Shown: piece by piece, positions 1-7,611 of the stretch
Numbering within the stretch: the first letter of the stretch is position 1
Layout of the letters: each line of letters opens with the position of its first letter
DNA from: Faunimonas pinastri
GTDB taxonomy: Bacteria; Pseudomonadota; Alphaproteobacteria; Rhizobiales; Afifellaceae
Direction of reading: 5' to 3'
Assembly (NCBI RefSeq): GCF_900110915.1
Contig: NZ_FOFG01000013.1
Coordinates: forward strand, 1-64,000
Length of the DNA: 64,000 nucleotides
Notes under the pieces: generated by a model
Database searches by the model: none
What the model was told of the DNA's origin: nothing
What the model saw: only the letters and a program-made list of their open reading frames with translations
Position numbers and translations under genes: made by a program

Positions 1-476
1 CGCGCATCGCCCAGATTGGCGTCGCAGGAATAGGAGAAGACGCGGCCGATCTCCTGCCCCAGTTCATGCGCCATGCCGCGAAGCTCGGCGGTGAAGGCCA
101 GCGAGCCCCGCCGGACCTCGCCGACATTGCCGGTCCGCATGATCACCGCCTGCCCCGGATCGGCCCAGTTGACGCGGCGAAGCTCGATCGCCGCATTGTC
201 CCAGAGGCCCGCCAGCAGGTCCGCTTCCGTCAGGCTGTCGGAGGAGAGCGCGCCGTCGACCTCCAGATCGTCGACGGAGAGCCCCAGCGAACTCTTCGCC
301 TCGGAAGCCGTGAAGCCGCTCGCCGCCGCGTACGTCACCCCCTCCACCGTGAGATCGCGGTCGTGGTCGGTGAAGCCCAGCACCACCCCATCGGTGCGCA
401 CCAGCTTCCAGCACCAGCACAGCGTCGTCGCACCGCCGTCCAGATGCGCCTGCAGGCCCAAAGGCAGCGTCTTCAT
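1..476 (-). CDS. GTA baseplate hub protein, DUF2163 family (partial; C-terminus beyond window)
   Basis: Only the first 158 residues are inside the window; the frame is open through base 1. The N-terminus (MKTLPLGLQAHLDGG) and the sequence around LGFTDHDRDL are typical of DUF2163, the family of RcGTA g13 (rcc01696), a hub component at the tail tip. The ATG at 476 overlaps the stop of the upstream DUF2460 gene in an ATGA junction, so the two are translationally coupled. The remaining tail-tip genes (NlpC/P60-like g14 and the large g15) would be expected just outside the left edge. Confidence 0.88.
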   Translation of the reverse strand, partial: MKTLPLGLQAHLDGGATTLCWCWKLVRTDGVVLGFTDHDRDLTVEGVTYAAASGFTASEAKSSLGLSVDDLEVDGALSSDSLTEADLLAGLWDNAAIELRRVNWADPGQAVIMRTGNVGEVRRGSLAFTAELRGMAHELGQEIGRVFSYSCDANLGDA

Positions 477-1105
477 AACCGGATCTCCACAATGGGAACG
501 CTCGGAGCCTCGCCGGCGGCGAAGCTGGAGAGGTCGATGGACAGGCTGTCGGTGTCGAAGCGGACGGGCACGTCGAAAAGGAAGCCGGCCGTGATCGCGA
601 CGCCGTTCGCGGGAGCCGCATCGAAGCTGACGAGGCCGGTGGTCGTCTCGACGGACCAGCCCGCGACCTGTTCGACCCCGCCCAACGCCACGCGGACCGA
701 CCCGTCGACCGGCTTGGCGATCGCCCGCATCCAGGGCGCGAAGCTCGCGCCGTAGACCTTGGCGAGCCGGAAGCTCTTCGTCGCTCCATCGCCTGTGCCA
801 AGCGTCTGGTCCGTCGGCTGTGGCTCCTTGTCCGGTGCACAGGACTTCCAGTCCGTCCGGTCGCGCCATCGGAAACCATAAAGCCGACCCCGCCGCTCCT
901 CGAAAAAGGCGGACAGCGTATGCAGGTCGGCCAGCGCATGGACGCCGGTGCCCGCATTGTAGCGGCGGCGGGAATCCGCCCAGCGCGCGTTCCGCTCCTC
1001 ATAGCCGGAATTCAGCGTGACGATTTCCGTCTGTCGCTCCGGCCCCCCGGTCGAGCCGAAGGCGATCGCCAGGGGGAAGCGTATCTCGTGAAAGTTCGCA
1101 GCCAT
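473..1105 (-). CDS. GTA distal tail protein, DUF2460 family
   Basis: This 210-residue protein starts MAANFHEIRFP and carries the family hallmark NSGYEERNARW near residue 32, followed by a FFEERRGRLYGFRW segment. It matches DUF2460, the family of RcGTA g12 (rcc01695), which forms the distal tail ring between tail tube and hub. It lies 3 bases after the tape measure stop and overlaps the hub gene by 4 bases. Length is normal for the family and no damage is seen. Confidence 0.92.
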   Translation of the reverse strand: MAANFHEIRFPLAIAFGSTGGPERQTEIVTLNSGYEERNARWADSRRRYNAGTGVHALADLHTLSAFFEERRGRLYGFRWRDRTDWKSCAPDKEPQPTDQTLGTGDGATKSFRLAKVYGASFAPWMRAIAKPVDGSVRVALGGVEQVAGWSVETTTGLVSFDAAPANGVAITAGFLFDVPVRFDTDSLSIDLSSFAAGEAPSVPIVEIRL

Positions 1106-1108
1106 GCC

Positions 1109-1675
1109 TCAGAGCCCCCGCTGACCGCGCTTCATCGTGCGCACCAGCATGGCCGAGAGATCGGTCTGCGAGCGGCGGAAGCTGTCGGCATCCCTGGTGG
1201 TTACGTTGAAGGTGACGTTGGATCCCGTTCCCCCGCCGGCGGTGCGAACGCCGAGGCTGCCATCGGAGCCGCGCGTCAGCGGCATGATCGCTTCCGATCC
1301 CGCCTCCCCCATCAGGCCTACGCCAGATCCCATCGGAAAAACCGTGGGCGAGGACACGACGCCGCCCGAGGCGAACTTGCTGACGACACCGCCCTTCGCG
1401 AAGGCCGTCCCGGTGATGCCGCCGAGAATGCTCGTGACCGCCGTACTGATGCCGCTGGAAATTGGCTGAAGGGCGGAGGTCAATGCCTTGGAGGAAAGCC
1501 GCTCGCCGACCGACTTGACGACGTCGTCGAGCTTCTTGCCTTCGGTGACGGACTGGCTGAACGCCTTCGTCATCGACTTGCCGAACGTATCGGCGACGCC
1601 CTGCAACCCGGAAAGCGAGTCCTGCAGCGACTTGGTGTCGACATTCACGCCGACATCGACGCTGTCATCGGCCAT
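1109..1675 (-). CDS. GTA tape measure protein (g11-like)
   Basis: The protein is 188 residues, short for a tape measure but in line with GTA particles, whose tails are about 50 nm. It has an N-terminal DVGVNVDTKSLQDSL segment, a central hydrophobic Gly/Ala/Ser-rich stretch (about residues 70-110) with AKGGVV and ASGGVV repeats, the motif GEAGSEAIMPL near residue 123, and a charged C-terminus. The GGxxx-GEAGxEAxxPL arrangement is shared by the C-terminal part of many phage tape measures. Its ATG lies inside the last codons of the rcc01693-like gene (11-base overlap). Confidence 0.88.
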   Translation of the reverse strand: MADDSVDVGVNVDTKSLQDSLSGLQGVADTFGKSMTKAFSQSVTEGKKLDDVVKSVGERLSSKALTSALQPISSGISTAVTSILGGITGTAFAKGGVVSKFASGGVVSSPTVFPMGSGVGLMGEAGSEAIMPLTRGSDGSLGVRTAGGGTGSNVTFNVTTRDADSFRRSQTDLSAMLVRTMKRGQRGL

Positions 1676-1847
1676 GGTTCGTGTCCTTTCGATCAGGGAA
1701 GCGCGCGAGAAGCTGGTTCAGTCCCGCCCGTGTGAAGGAGGTGCCCGCAGCGGCCGCATAGGGCCGGACGACGGCCTCGATCTCGCGCGGGGTCATGCTC
1801 CAGAAGTCGCTCGGGGCAAGCCGCAGCACCGCGAAGCCCAGCGTCAT
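1665..1847 (-). CDS. Second GTA tail assembly chaperone, rcc01693/TAC family (possibly expressed by frameshift)
   Basis: From the ATG at 1847 the product is 60 residues with RLAPSDFWSMTPREIEAVV, the core of the rcc01693-like tail assembly chaperone family (g10.1). An SD-like AAGGAG lies only about 4 bases before this ATG. The frame stays open upstream and there encodes a PWKEL segment that, from memory, belongs to the conserved N-terminal part of these proteins, yet no ATG, GTG or TTG is available there. That open stretch is in the -1 frame of the preceding gp10 gene, so this product may be made mainly as a gp10 fusion. The annotated start is therefore a minimum estimate. Confidence 0.8.
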   Translation of the reverse strand: MTLGFAVLRLAPSDFWSMTPREIEAVVRPYAAAAGTSFTRAGLNQLLARFPDRKDTNHGR

Positions 1848-1848
1848 C

Positions 1849-1881
1849 AGCTCCTTCCAGGGAAGCAGCTGAGGGGGAGCT
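1849..1881 (-). other. Hairpin that hides the ribosome site of the second chaperone gene
   Basis: Arms AGCTCC and GGAGCT (minus strand, 1881-1876 and 1854-1849) can pair, with an additional inner TTCC/GGAA. The right arm covers the AAGGAG in front of the ATG at 1847. It lies about 26 bases after the AAACCCT heptamer, further than the 5-9 bases usual for a frameshift stimulator, so a role in blocking independent initiation is the more direct reading. This is inference from base pairing only. Confidence 0.4.
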
Positions 1882-1882
1882 T

Positions 1883-2251
1883 CTAGTATGCGGCCTGCGG
1901 CGGCTGAGGGTTTGCGCCGGCCCCGCCCGCCTCCGGGTTGCCGGGATCGGAGAACGTCACGTCGATCAGATCCGCCACGATCCGGGCAAAGCCCGCCGCA
2001 CCGCCGTCGACGCGCATCGCCGCGACCTCGTCATCGGAGACGGGCTCGCCGGCCCCGCGCAGGGCAGAGCCGATGATGCGGATCATGTCGCGCGCGGAAA
2101 GCCGGCCTTCGCCAAAGCGCTGCGCCAGGCCAACGAGGTCGCCGGCGCCGAAGCTCGCCTCCAGTTCAGCCAGCGCGCCCAAGGTCAGGCAGAGCGTACG
2201 GCGTTGACCGTCGAGGACGGCATCGATCTCACCGCGTTGCCGGTTCGCCAT
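1883..2251 (-). CDS. GTA gp10-like protein (first tail assembly chaperone)
   Basis: A 122-residue protein beginning MANRQRGEIDAVLDGQRR with the pattern LGALAELEASFGAGDLVGLAQRF, matching the GTA gp10 family (rcc01692), grouped with phage tail assembly chaperones. Its ATG overlaps the stop of the tail tube gene (TGATG). The C-terminal 20 residues are Gly/Pro/Ala-rich and contain the frameshift candidate. Position between tail tube and tape measure is the canonical position of the phage chaperone pair. Confidence 0.92.
   Translation of the reverse strand: MANRQRGEIDAVLDGQRRTLCLTLGALAELEASFGAGDLVGLAQRFGEGRLSARDMIRIIGSALRGAGEPVSDDEVAAMRVDGGAAGFARIVADLIDVTFSDPGNPEAGGAGANPQPPQAAY
1907..1913 (-). 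promoter_or_regulatory. Candidate -1 ribosomal frameshift heptamer (A AAC CCT)
   Basis: Seen directly: on the minus strand the gp10 gene reads GCA AAC CCT in its own frame, giving an X XXY YYZ heptamer seven codons before its stop. A -1 slip puts ribosomes into the frame that runs without a stop for 20 codons into the ATG of the rcc01693-like gene. Many tailed phages join their two tail chaperones in this way (G and GT of lambda). AAACCCT is not among the best-known efficient heptamers. Confidence 0.5.
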
Positions 2252-2664
2252 CAGGCAGCCTCGAAGGCGATCGCACCGGCGGATTCCAGCGCGAGGTCGT
2301 AGGTGACTTCGCCGTCATGCTCGCCGGCATATTCCACGCTGGTGAGCTGGAACGGACCGGATACGGTGCCGAAATCCGGGATGACGATCTGCCAGGTGCG
2401 GATCGCGCCATCGAAGAAGAGTTCGCGAACGCTCGCATCGGACGAGGCGTCCTTGAAGAGCCCCGAGCCCGATACGCTGGCGCGGCGAACGCCGGCCCCG
2501 TCGAGGAGTTCGCGCCAGCGGCCGGCGCTGTCGGAATTGGTGATATCGACCGTCTCGGCATTGAAGGTCAGCTTGCGCGAGCGGATGCCCGCGACGGTAT
2601 TGAAGGTGCCGTCCTGCTCGAAATCGAGCTTCAGCAGCAGGTCCTTGCCTCTTTGCGCGCCCAT
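2251..2664 (-). CDS. GTA major tail (tube) protein
   Basis: The start MGAQRGKDLLLKLD at 2664 gives 137 residues, the usual size of the rcc01691/TP901-1-type GTA tail tube protein. Family features are the opening GKDLLLKL, the segment TFNAETVDITNSDSAGRWRE (about residues 29-48) and FQLTSVEYAGEHDG near the end. An open frame continues upstream but has no tail protein character. It lies 8 bases after the DUF3168 gene and overlaps gp10 by one base. Confidence 0.93.
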   Translation of the reverse strand: MGAQRGKDLLLKLDFEQDGTFNTVAGIRSRKLTFNAETVDITNSDSAGRWRELLDGAGVRRASVSGSGLFKDASSDASVRELFFDGAIRTWQIVIPDFGTVSGPFQLTSVEYAGEHDGEVTYDLALESAGAIAFEAA

Positions 2665-2672
2665 GGTTGCTC

Positions 2673-3089
2673 CTAGGTCTGCGGTTCGGTCACGGCGCGA
2701 AAGCGCACCAGCGTGCGCCGTCCCGCCGGCTTTTCCGCCCGCGATGTTTCGGTCTTCGTGTGACGGAGATTGACGAGCCGATGCCCGTCGAGCGGGAGAT
2801 CCGCCTCGTGCAACAGCTCTACCAGCCGCTCGGCGATGGCGAGGCCGGAGCTGCGGCCGGGATCGCGGGTCCACACGGCGTGCGCGAAGGCGATCTCCGC
2901 CCCCTCCTCCGTGCTCGTCGACCAGTCGCTGGCGGTCATTTCGCCCAGATGGACGTAAGGCGCCGCGGCATTGCGCGGGACCTCGTCATAGATCCGGCTG
3001 CCGCCGAGCAGCGTCACGAGGAGAGCGTCGCTGGAGAGAGCGGCATAGACGGCCTTCTGCAACGCCAGGCCTGCGAAGGTTCCGCTCAT
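2673..3089 (-). CDS. GTA tail terminator, DUF3168 family
   Basis: A 138-residue protein with ALQKAVYAALSSDALL at the start and PYVHLGEMTASDWSTS in the middle, diagnostic of DUF3168 (RcGTA g8, rcc01690). The family caps the end of the tail tube and joins it to the head. The ATG overlaps the stop of the stopper gene in an ATGA junction. Confidence 0.93.
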   Translation of the reverse strand: MSGTFAGLALQKAVYAALSSDALLVTLLGGSRIYDEVPRNAAAPYVHLGEMTASDWSTSTEEGAEIAFAHAVWTRDPGRSSGLAIAERLVELLHEADLPLDGHRLVNLRHTKTETSRAEKPAGRRTLVRFRAVTEPQT

Positions 3090-3436
3090 GGCGCGATCCC
3101 CCGTTCTTCCCGCGCGAGGCAGACGATGAAGCGCCCGTCCTCGGCCGGATCGGTGATCGCCTCGATCCAGAACAGGCGCTGGCCGAGCCTCAACCGGTCG
3201 CCGGCAGCAAGCCGCTGGCCGCCACGCAGCGTGATCTTGTGCGTGATGACGCTGGATGTGCCCTCCCCGACCGCCTGCTCGTCGGAGCCGGTCGGCACGA
3301 CCTCCGCCCAGAGCTTCGCGACGGTCTTCCAGCTGGACGACCGACCGCCCGCGCCATCGGATACGCCGGATGCTCTTTCAAGGGTGACGCGATGACCGAG
3401 CCGCCCCGGCGCGCTTGCGCCCGCCCGGCTCAGCAC
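3086..3436 (-). CDS. GTA head closure (stopper) protein, head-tail adaptor family
   Basis: I place the start at a GTG at 3436 (MLSRAGASAPGRLGHRV...), which overlaps the preceding stop by 7 bases and gives 116 residues, right for the family. The segments HRVTLERAS, WKTVAKLWAEV, ITLRGGQRL and LFWIEAITDP follow the pattern of phage head-tail adaptor/stopper proteins (RcGTA g7, rcc01689). Translating from upstream ATGs would run through the connector gene, so they are not credible. Confidence 0.88.
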   Translation of the reverse strand: MLSRAGASAPGRLGHRVTLERASGVSDGAGGRSSSWKTVAKLWAEVVPTGSDEQAVGEGTSSVITHKITLRGGQRLAAGDRLRLGQRLFWIEAITDPAEDGRFIVCLAREERGIAP

Positions 3437-3984
3437 AGCGCCATCCGGCGATAGGGCGCGACCAGCGGACGGTAGCCTTCCGGCGTGGAAGCCACGCTGT
3501 CGCCCAGGATGGTCGCGGAGCGATGCTCGTACCAGTGCGTCACAAGCATTCGCATGGCCTGCCGCAAGGGTTGCGGCACATCGAGCCCGGAGCGGCCGTA
3601 GCCGGCGGTGTAGTCGATCTCGAAGCCGCGGCCGTTCAGCGCGATGTCGCCGGGCAGCACGATGCCGGCACTTTCGTCCACTTCGAAGCTCGCCGGATCG
3701 AACGCGGTCGTCGTGCCGTCGAATCCGATCTGCCGGACCGCGTCGACCGAGAGCAGCGGCGGCACCGGCAAGAGGATGCCGTGGCGCGGCCAGTGCTCGA
3801 AGGCGATCCGCCATCGCTGCGAGATCAGCACGCGGCGGATCTCCGTTTCCACCGCCACGCGGGCGGCGGCGATCAGCGCGCCGACCAGGTCGTCCTCGTC
3901 ATGGCCGTCGAGGCGGAGATGCGCGTTCATCTCCGGCACCAGCAGCGGCTCGGTCACGGGACCGGACAGGAGCATGCGTTTCAT
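3430..3984 (-). CDS. GTA head-tail connector (adaptor) protein, gp6-like
   Basis: The ATG at 3984 (MKRMLLSGPVTEPL) has a GGAGAG ribosome site; 184 residues. LLVPEMNAHLRLD followed by EDDLVGALIAAARVAVE is the signature of the phage gp6-like connector family (RcGTA g6, rcc01688), and FEIDYTAGYG matches its central strand region. It sits between the capsid gene (108 bases upstream) and the stopper gene. Confidence 0.93.
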   Translation of the reverse strand: MKRMLLSGPVTEPLLVPEMNAHLRLDGHDEDDLVGALIAAARVAVETEIRRVLISQRWRIAFEHWPRHGILLPVPPLLSVDAVRQIGFDGTTTAFDPASFEVDESAGIVLPGDIALNGRGFEIDYTAGYGRSGLDVPQPLRQAMRMLVTHWYEHRSATILGDSVASTPEGYRPLVAPYRRMALC

Positions 3985-4092
3985 TGTTTCTCTCCGGAAA
4001 AGGAGCGGCCCGCCGAAGGGGATCGGCGGGCCGCGTTCAGCACGGTTCACCCCCGGTGGACGAAGGGCGACCGGAGGGAGGAGCGGGAGGGG

Positions 4093-5358
4093 TCAGACCG
4101 TGCCGAAGCGGATGAGCTTGATCGCGTCGAAGTCGAGCACGCCGCCGCCCACGCGCTTGGTCGTGTAGAAAAGGACGTAGGGCTTCTGGCTGTAGGGATC
4201 GCGGAGCACCCGCACGCCCAGCCGGTCGACGATCAGGTAGCCGCGGCTGAAGTCGCCGAACGCCACCGACGAACTTCCGGCAGCGAGGTCCGGCATGTCC
4301 TCCGCTTCCACGATCGGGAAGTTCATCAGCGTGGCGCGGGCATCGGCGGTGGAGGGCGGCGACCAGAGATAGTTGCCGTCGGCGTCCTTGAGCTTGCGGA
4401 TCTCCGCCTGCACCTTGCGGTTCATCACCCAATTGGCATTCTGGCGATAACCGGCCTTCAGCGCGTAGATCGCGTCGACCAGCACGTCGGAAGCATTCGA
4501 CGCGGCGAACTCGCCGGCCGCTCCGGTGGAGATCGTGCCGAGCGAACCCCAGGCCCAGGCGCTTTCGTCCACGGTCGGATAGCTCAGGAAGCCCTTCGGC
4601 TTCTTGTTGCCGTCACCGCTGACGAACGCCGCGCCTTCCTGCTCGGCGAAGGCGACATCCACCTCGCTCGCCAGCCACTGGTCGAGATCCACGGCGGAAT
4701 CGTCGAGCAGCGTCTGGGTCGCCGCCGGCATGGCGTAGAGCTCCATCACCGGGAATTCGAGATCCACCAGCGTCGGAGTGTCGGTCTGCGGGCGGCTTTC
4801 CGTCTCGCCGACCCAGCCGACCACCGTGCCGGAGGTGGCGAAGGGCTTGCGGTAAAGATTGGTGGAAACCTGCCGGACCTGCGCGATGGAGCGGATCGGC
4901 GAGATCGCGGCCAGCCGGCTGTCGATCTCGCTCGCCGTTTCCACCGGCACGAGATAGCCGCCGTCGGCATCGGCGCTGGCCGACATCGCCTTGGCTTCCA
5001 GCCGCTTCAGGCCGGCCATGTCGCCATGGCGGACATAGGCCTCGAAGGCCGCCTTGTGCTCGGACACGTCGACGGCGGAGCGGCCGGCACCGCCCAAGGC
5101 GGGGCGGCGGTTCTTCAGGACGAGGCGATCCAGCGTTTCCTTCTGCCGGTCGAGCGCCAGGCTGATGCGGGCGACCTTCTCCTCGGTAACCACATCGGTG
5201 CCGCCGATGCGGCGCTCGATCTGGCCGAGGCGCTCGTCGTTGGAATCCTTGAAGCTCTCGAAGGCCGACATGAACTCGTCGAAAGCGTTCACGACATCCA
5301 GAGAGGTCGGCGGCTCGGCGGCCTTGGTTTCGGGAGCGATGCTGTTGGCAAGGTTCAT
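4093..5358 (-). CDS. GTA major capsid protein, HK97 fold
   Basis: At 421 residues this fits the phage major capsid family (RcGTA g5, rcc01687). Residues 20-90 form a predicted coiled coil (the delta domain, removed by the protease in HK97-like phages), followed by the mature capsid region with SADADGGYLVP, an FATSGTVVGWVGET segment and the C-terminal FGDFSRGYLIVDRLGVRVLR region. It is 12 bases from the protease gene, the standard protease-capsid pairing. Confidence 0.96.
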   Translation of the reverse strand: MNLANSIAPETKAAEPPTSLDVVNAFDEFMSAFESFKDSNDERLGQIERRIGGTDVVTEEKVARISLALDRQKETLDRLVLKNRRPALGGAGRSAVDVSEHKAAFEAYVRHGDMAGLKRLEAKAMSASADADGGYLVPVETASEIDSRLAAISPIRSIAQVRQVSTNLYRKPFATSGTVVGWVGETESRPQTDTPTLVDLEFPVMELYAMPAATQTLLDDSAVDLDQWLASEVDVAFAEQEGAAFVSGDGNKKPKGFLSYPTVDESAWAWGSLGTISTGAAGEFAASNASDVLVDAIYALKAGYRQNANWVMNRKVQAEIRKLKDADGNYLWSPPSTADARATLMNFPIVEAEDMPDLAAGSSSVAFGDFSRGYLIVDRLGVRVLRDPYSQKPYVLFYTTKRVGGGVLDFDAIKLIRFGTV

Positions 5359-5370
5359 TCGTGTCTCCGT

Positions 5371-5922
5371 TCAGGATTGCATCAGGCGGGCGGCACGGCG
5401 GATCGTTGCCGCGAGCCGGGCTGATTGGGGGAACACCGCCTTGACGGCGGAGATGCGGGCCGAGGGCTGCATGGGGAACGTCACGACGGAGATCTCCCAG
5501 AGATCGACCTCCAGCAGGCGGCGAACACCGGACTTGGCGTCGGCGCGACTGCGGATCGTGCGGAAGCCGATGGAGAGCCCGTCCAGCGCGCCGGCCCGCA
5601 TCAGCGACAGCACCTCGCGCGCCTTGGCGGCTTCCACGGTGAGGCGTCCGCGCACGAAGAGGCCACGGGCATCCTCGCGGATCTCGTCCCAGACACCGAT
5701 CGGCTCGTTCGGATCGTGCTGAAACAGCATGCGGACGCCGGAAGCACCGCGCGCCGACAGCGACTTGGTGAACGCGCCGGGCATCACGACGTCGCGGCCG
5801 AGGTCCTCCTCGCCGAAGAGGCTGGCATAGCCGGAGAAGGTGCCATCCTGCTCCACGGCAGTGAGGTCGATCGGCGCGAACTTCACCTCGCGCGCGGATA
5901 TCTTTCGGGCGCGCCGGGTCAT
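5371..5922 (-). CDS. GTA prohead protease, HK97 family (S78)
   Basis: The 183-residue protein has GTFSGYASLFGEEDLGRDVV, the catalytic-His region LFQHDPNEPIGVW, the catalytic-Ser motif GALDGLSIGF and the EVDLWEISVVTFP strand, all in family order. It cleaves capsid precursors during head assembly (RcGTA g4, rcc01686). The ATG overlaps the stop of a possible 48-residue upstream frame (ATGA). Confidence 0.95.
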   Translation of the reverse strand: MTRRARKISAREVKFAPIDLTAVEQDGTFSGYASLFGEEDLGRDVVMPGAFTKSLSARGASGVRMLFQHDPNEPIGVWDEIREDARGLFVRGRLTVEAAKAREVLSLMRAGALDGLSIGFRTIRSRADAKSGVRRLLEVDLWEISVVTFPMQPSARISAVKAVFPQSARLAATIRRAARLMQS

Positions 5923-6065
5923 CGGACGATCCGGAAGCGCGGCGGGCGGATTTCGGCCGGCGGTTGCCGCGACATCACGATCCAGGCGAGCCGCAGCGAA
6001 AATTCGGCAAAGACGGATGAATGATCGACCGGCTTGCGCCGGAGCGACCTGAAAAACCGCATCAT
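5919..6065 (-). CDS. Possible small GTA-linked protein (48 aa), unknown function
   Basis: An ATG at 6065 opens a 48-codon frame (MMRFFRSLRRKPVDHSS...) rich in Arg, with a short hydrophobic stretch FSLRLAWIVM. It ends in an ATGA overlap with the protease gene, and a GGGAA ribosome-site candidate precedes it. It fills an otherwise empty 170-base gap in a tightly packed operon. I do not recognise it; the basic sequence could be a coupling leader for the protease rather than a functional protein. Confidence 0.45.
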   Translation of the reverse strand: MMRFFRSLRRKPVDHSSVFAEFSLRLAWIVMSRQPPAEIRPPRFRIVR

Positions 6066-6090
6066 TTGGGATTCCCGGTGTTGGGAGTGG

Positions 6091-6279
6091 TCAGGAATGG
6101 TCCCGGAAGACCTGGTTCAGCCGGGTGATCTCGTTGACGAAATGATCGAACCGGCGATTGGCGGCGGCGAGCTCCTTCAGCGCCCAGACCAGCAGGCCGG
6201 ACGAACTCGTGGCCCACAGAAAGAGCGCGAGATGGGCAAGGTCTCCCCGGTCGATGAAAGTCTGCGTCACGTCGGGCAT
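6091..6279 (-). CDS. GTA head-formation protein, rcc01685 (g3.5) family
   Basis: Starting at ATG 6279, behind a strong GGGAGGGG, the product is 62 residues with one membrane-like segment (about 17-33, HLALFLWATSSSGLLVW) followed by an amphipathic helix ANRRFDHFVNEI. Size, membrane segment and position between portal and protease match RcGTA g3.5 (rcc01685), which is needed for head production. Upstream in-frame sequence overlaps the portal gene and has no protein character. Confidence 0.8.
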   Translation of the reverse strand: MPDVTQTFIDRGDLAHLALFLWATSSSGLLVWALKELAAANRRFDHFVNEITRLNQVFRDHS

Positions 6280-6301
6280 GTCAGCCCCTCCCGAGGGTTC
6301 C

Positions 6302-7543
6302 TCAATCCTGCCCGGCCCGGCCGTAGCCCACGGCCTCTCGCTTCTCGTCGCGGCTGAGGAATTCGACCGCCTGCACCCGCGCCCACAACGCGTCCCGCTC
6401 GGAGGAGAGCGCCGGGATCTGGTCGGCGTCGTACCAGAGGCGGAGCCCGTCGCCGTAGGCGGGTCCGAGCCAGCCGCCGAGCGCCTGCGACGCACGGCCG
6501 ACCAGCGGCAGCACCGTCTGGCGCCAGAAGGCGACGTTCGCTTCCTTGTAGTTGGAGTAGGTGTTGTCGCCGGGAATGCCGAGCAGCATGGGCGGGATGC
6601 CGAAGGCCAGCGCGATTTCCCGCGCCGCGCCGTTCTTGGCCTCCATGAAGTCCATTTCCTGGGGGCTCAGGCTCATCGCCCGCCATTCCAGCCCGCCTTC
6701 CAGGAGCAGCGGACGGCCCGCATTGGCCGCGCCCTGGAAATTGGCTTCCAGCTCGTCGCGCAGACGTTCGAACTGTTCTTCCGAAAGGTTCGCCCCGTCC
6801 CGCCCCTCATAGACCAGCGCACCGGACGGGCGCGCCGCGTTGTCCAGGAGCGCCTTGTTCCAGAAGCTTGCCGCGTTGTGGGTATCCAGGCTCGTCTGCG
6901 CGGCTTCCAGCGGAGGAAAGCCGTAATGATCGTCGAGCGGATGAAACTGCATCACATGCAGGATCGGCGGGATCGCCCCGTCACCGTCCTGCTCGAAGCG
7001 GACGCTCTGGCCGTTGGCGCGGTATTCGAAGGCTGCCGGCCAGCCCTCCCCGTCCGGCACGATGGTCATCCGGTCCGGCCGCAGCGCGTGCAGCTCGCGA
7101 ACGTCGTCGCCCAGCGTCACCGCTTCGATATAGGCGTTGCCGGAAACGAGCAGGAAGCCGTAGACCGCCTCCAGGAAGTCGTTGCCGGACTGGCGGGTGT
7201 TGGGGCGCGAGAGCAGCGAGAGCAGCGGATGTTCGGTGATCTCCCGCCGCCCCTCGTAGAGCAGCCACGGAACAGATGCCGCCGCTTCCGAAATCATCCG
7301 CACGGCGCGATGCACCACGGGATTTCGCATGTAGCCAGCGCGGGCGAGCGCCGCGTAGTCGCGCGGCGTCCAGAGCGCCCGGCCCGTGCTGTAGACGGCG
7401 ATGGCCGGCCCGGCGCGGGAAGCTTTCGCCTCCGTTTGCGGTGACTGCCGCTCCTTTGCTGCCGTCTGCGGCGGTTGCCGCCCAAGCGGCGAAAGGCCGG
7501 ACGCGCTTGAGCGCGCCGGCCGCGAGGTCAACCAGCGGAGCAT
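6302..7543 (-). CDS. GTA portal protein, HK97-type
   Basis: I choose the second ATG (7543, MLRWLTSRP) because GGGAG lies at a better distance from it than from the ATG at 7555. The 413 residues include YMRNPVVHRAVRMISEAAAS, LLSRPNTRQSG, FLLVSGNAYIEAV, and the C-terminal FGIPPMLLGIPGDNTYSNY, all standard for phage portal family PF04860 (RcGTA g3, rcc01684). The portal forms the ring through which DNA is packed by the terminase encoded upstream. The first 40 residues are a Gln/Lys/Ala-rich linker of low complexity. Confidence 0.94.
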   Translation of the reverse strand: MLRWLTSRPARSSASGLSPLGRQPPQTAAKERQSPQTEAKASRAGPAIAVYSTGRALWTPRDYAALARAGYMRNPVVHRAVRMISEAAASVPWLLYEGRREITEHPLLSLLSRPNTRQSGNDFLEAVYGFLLVSGNAYIEAVTLGDDVRELHALRPDRMTIVPDGEGWPAAFEYRANGQSVRFEQDGDGAIPPILHVMQFHPLDDHYGFPPLEAAQTSLDTHNAASFWNKALLDNAARPSGALVYEGRDGANLSEEQFERLRDELEANFQGAANAGRPLLLEGGLEWRAMSLSPQEMDFMEAKNGAAREIALAFGIPPMLLGIPGDNTYSNYKEANVAFWRQTVLPLVGRASQALGGWLGPAYGDGLRLWYDADQIPALSSERDALWARVQAVEFLSRDEKREAVGYGRAGQD

Positions 7544-7611
7544 GATGTCTCCCATCTCCAGAAACAGAAAAGGCGGCCCGCGGCCGCCGTGTCGAACGTG
7601 TCGAAGCAGGT

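Noticed and set aside
3415-5424. Long open frame on the plus strand opposite the GTA capsid and connector genes
   Set aside because: It lies antisense to well-recognised GTA genes; its product is His/Arg/Gly/Ala-biased without domains, as expected for a complementary frame in high-GC DNA.
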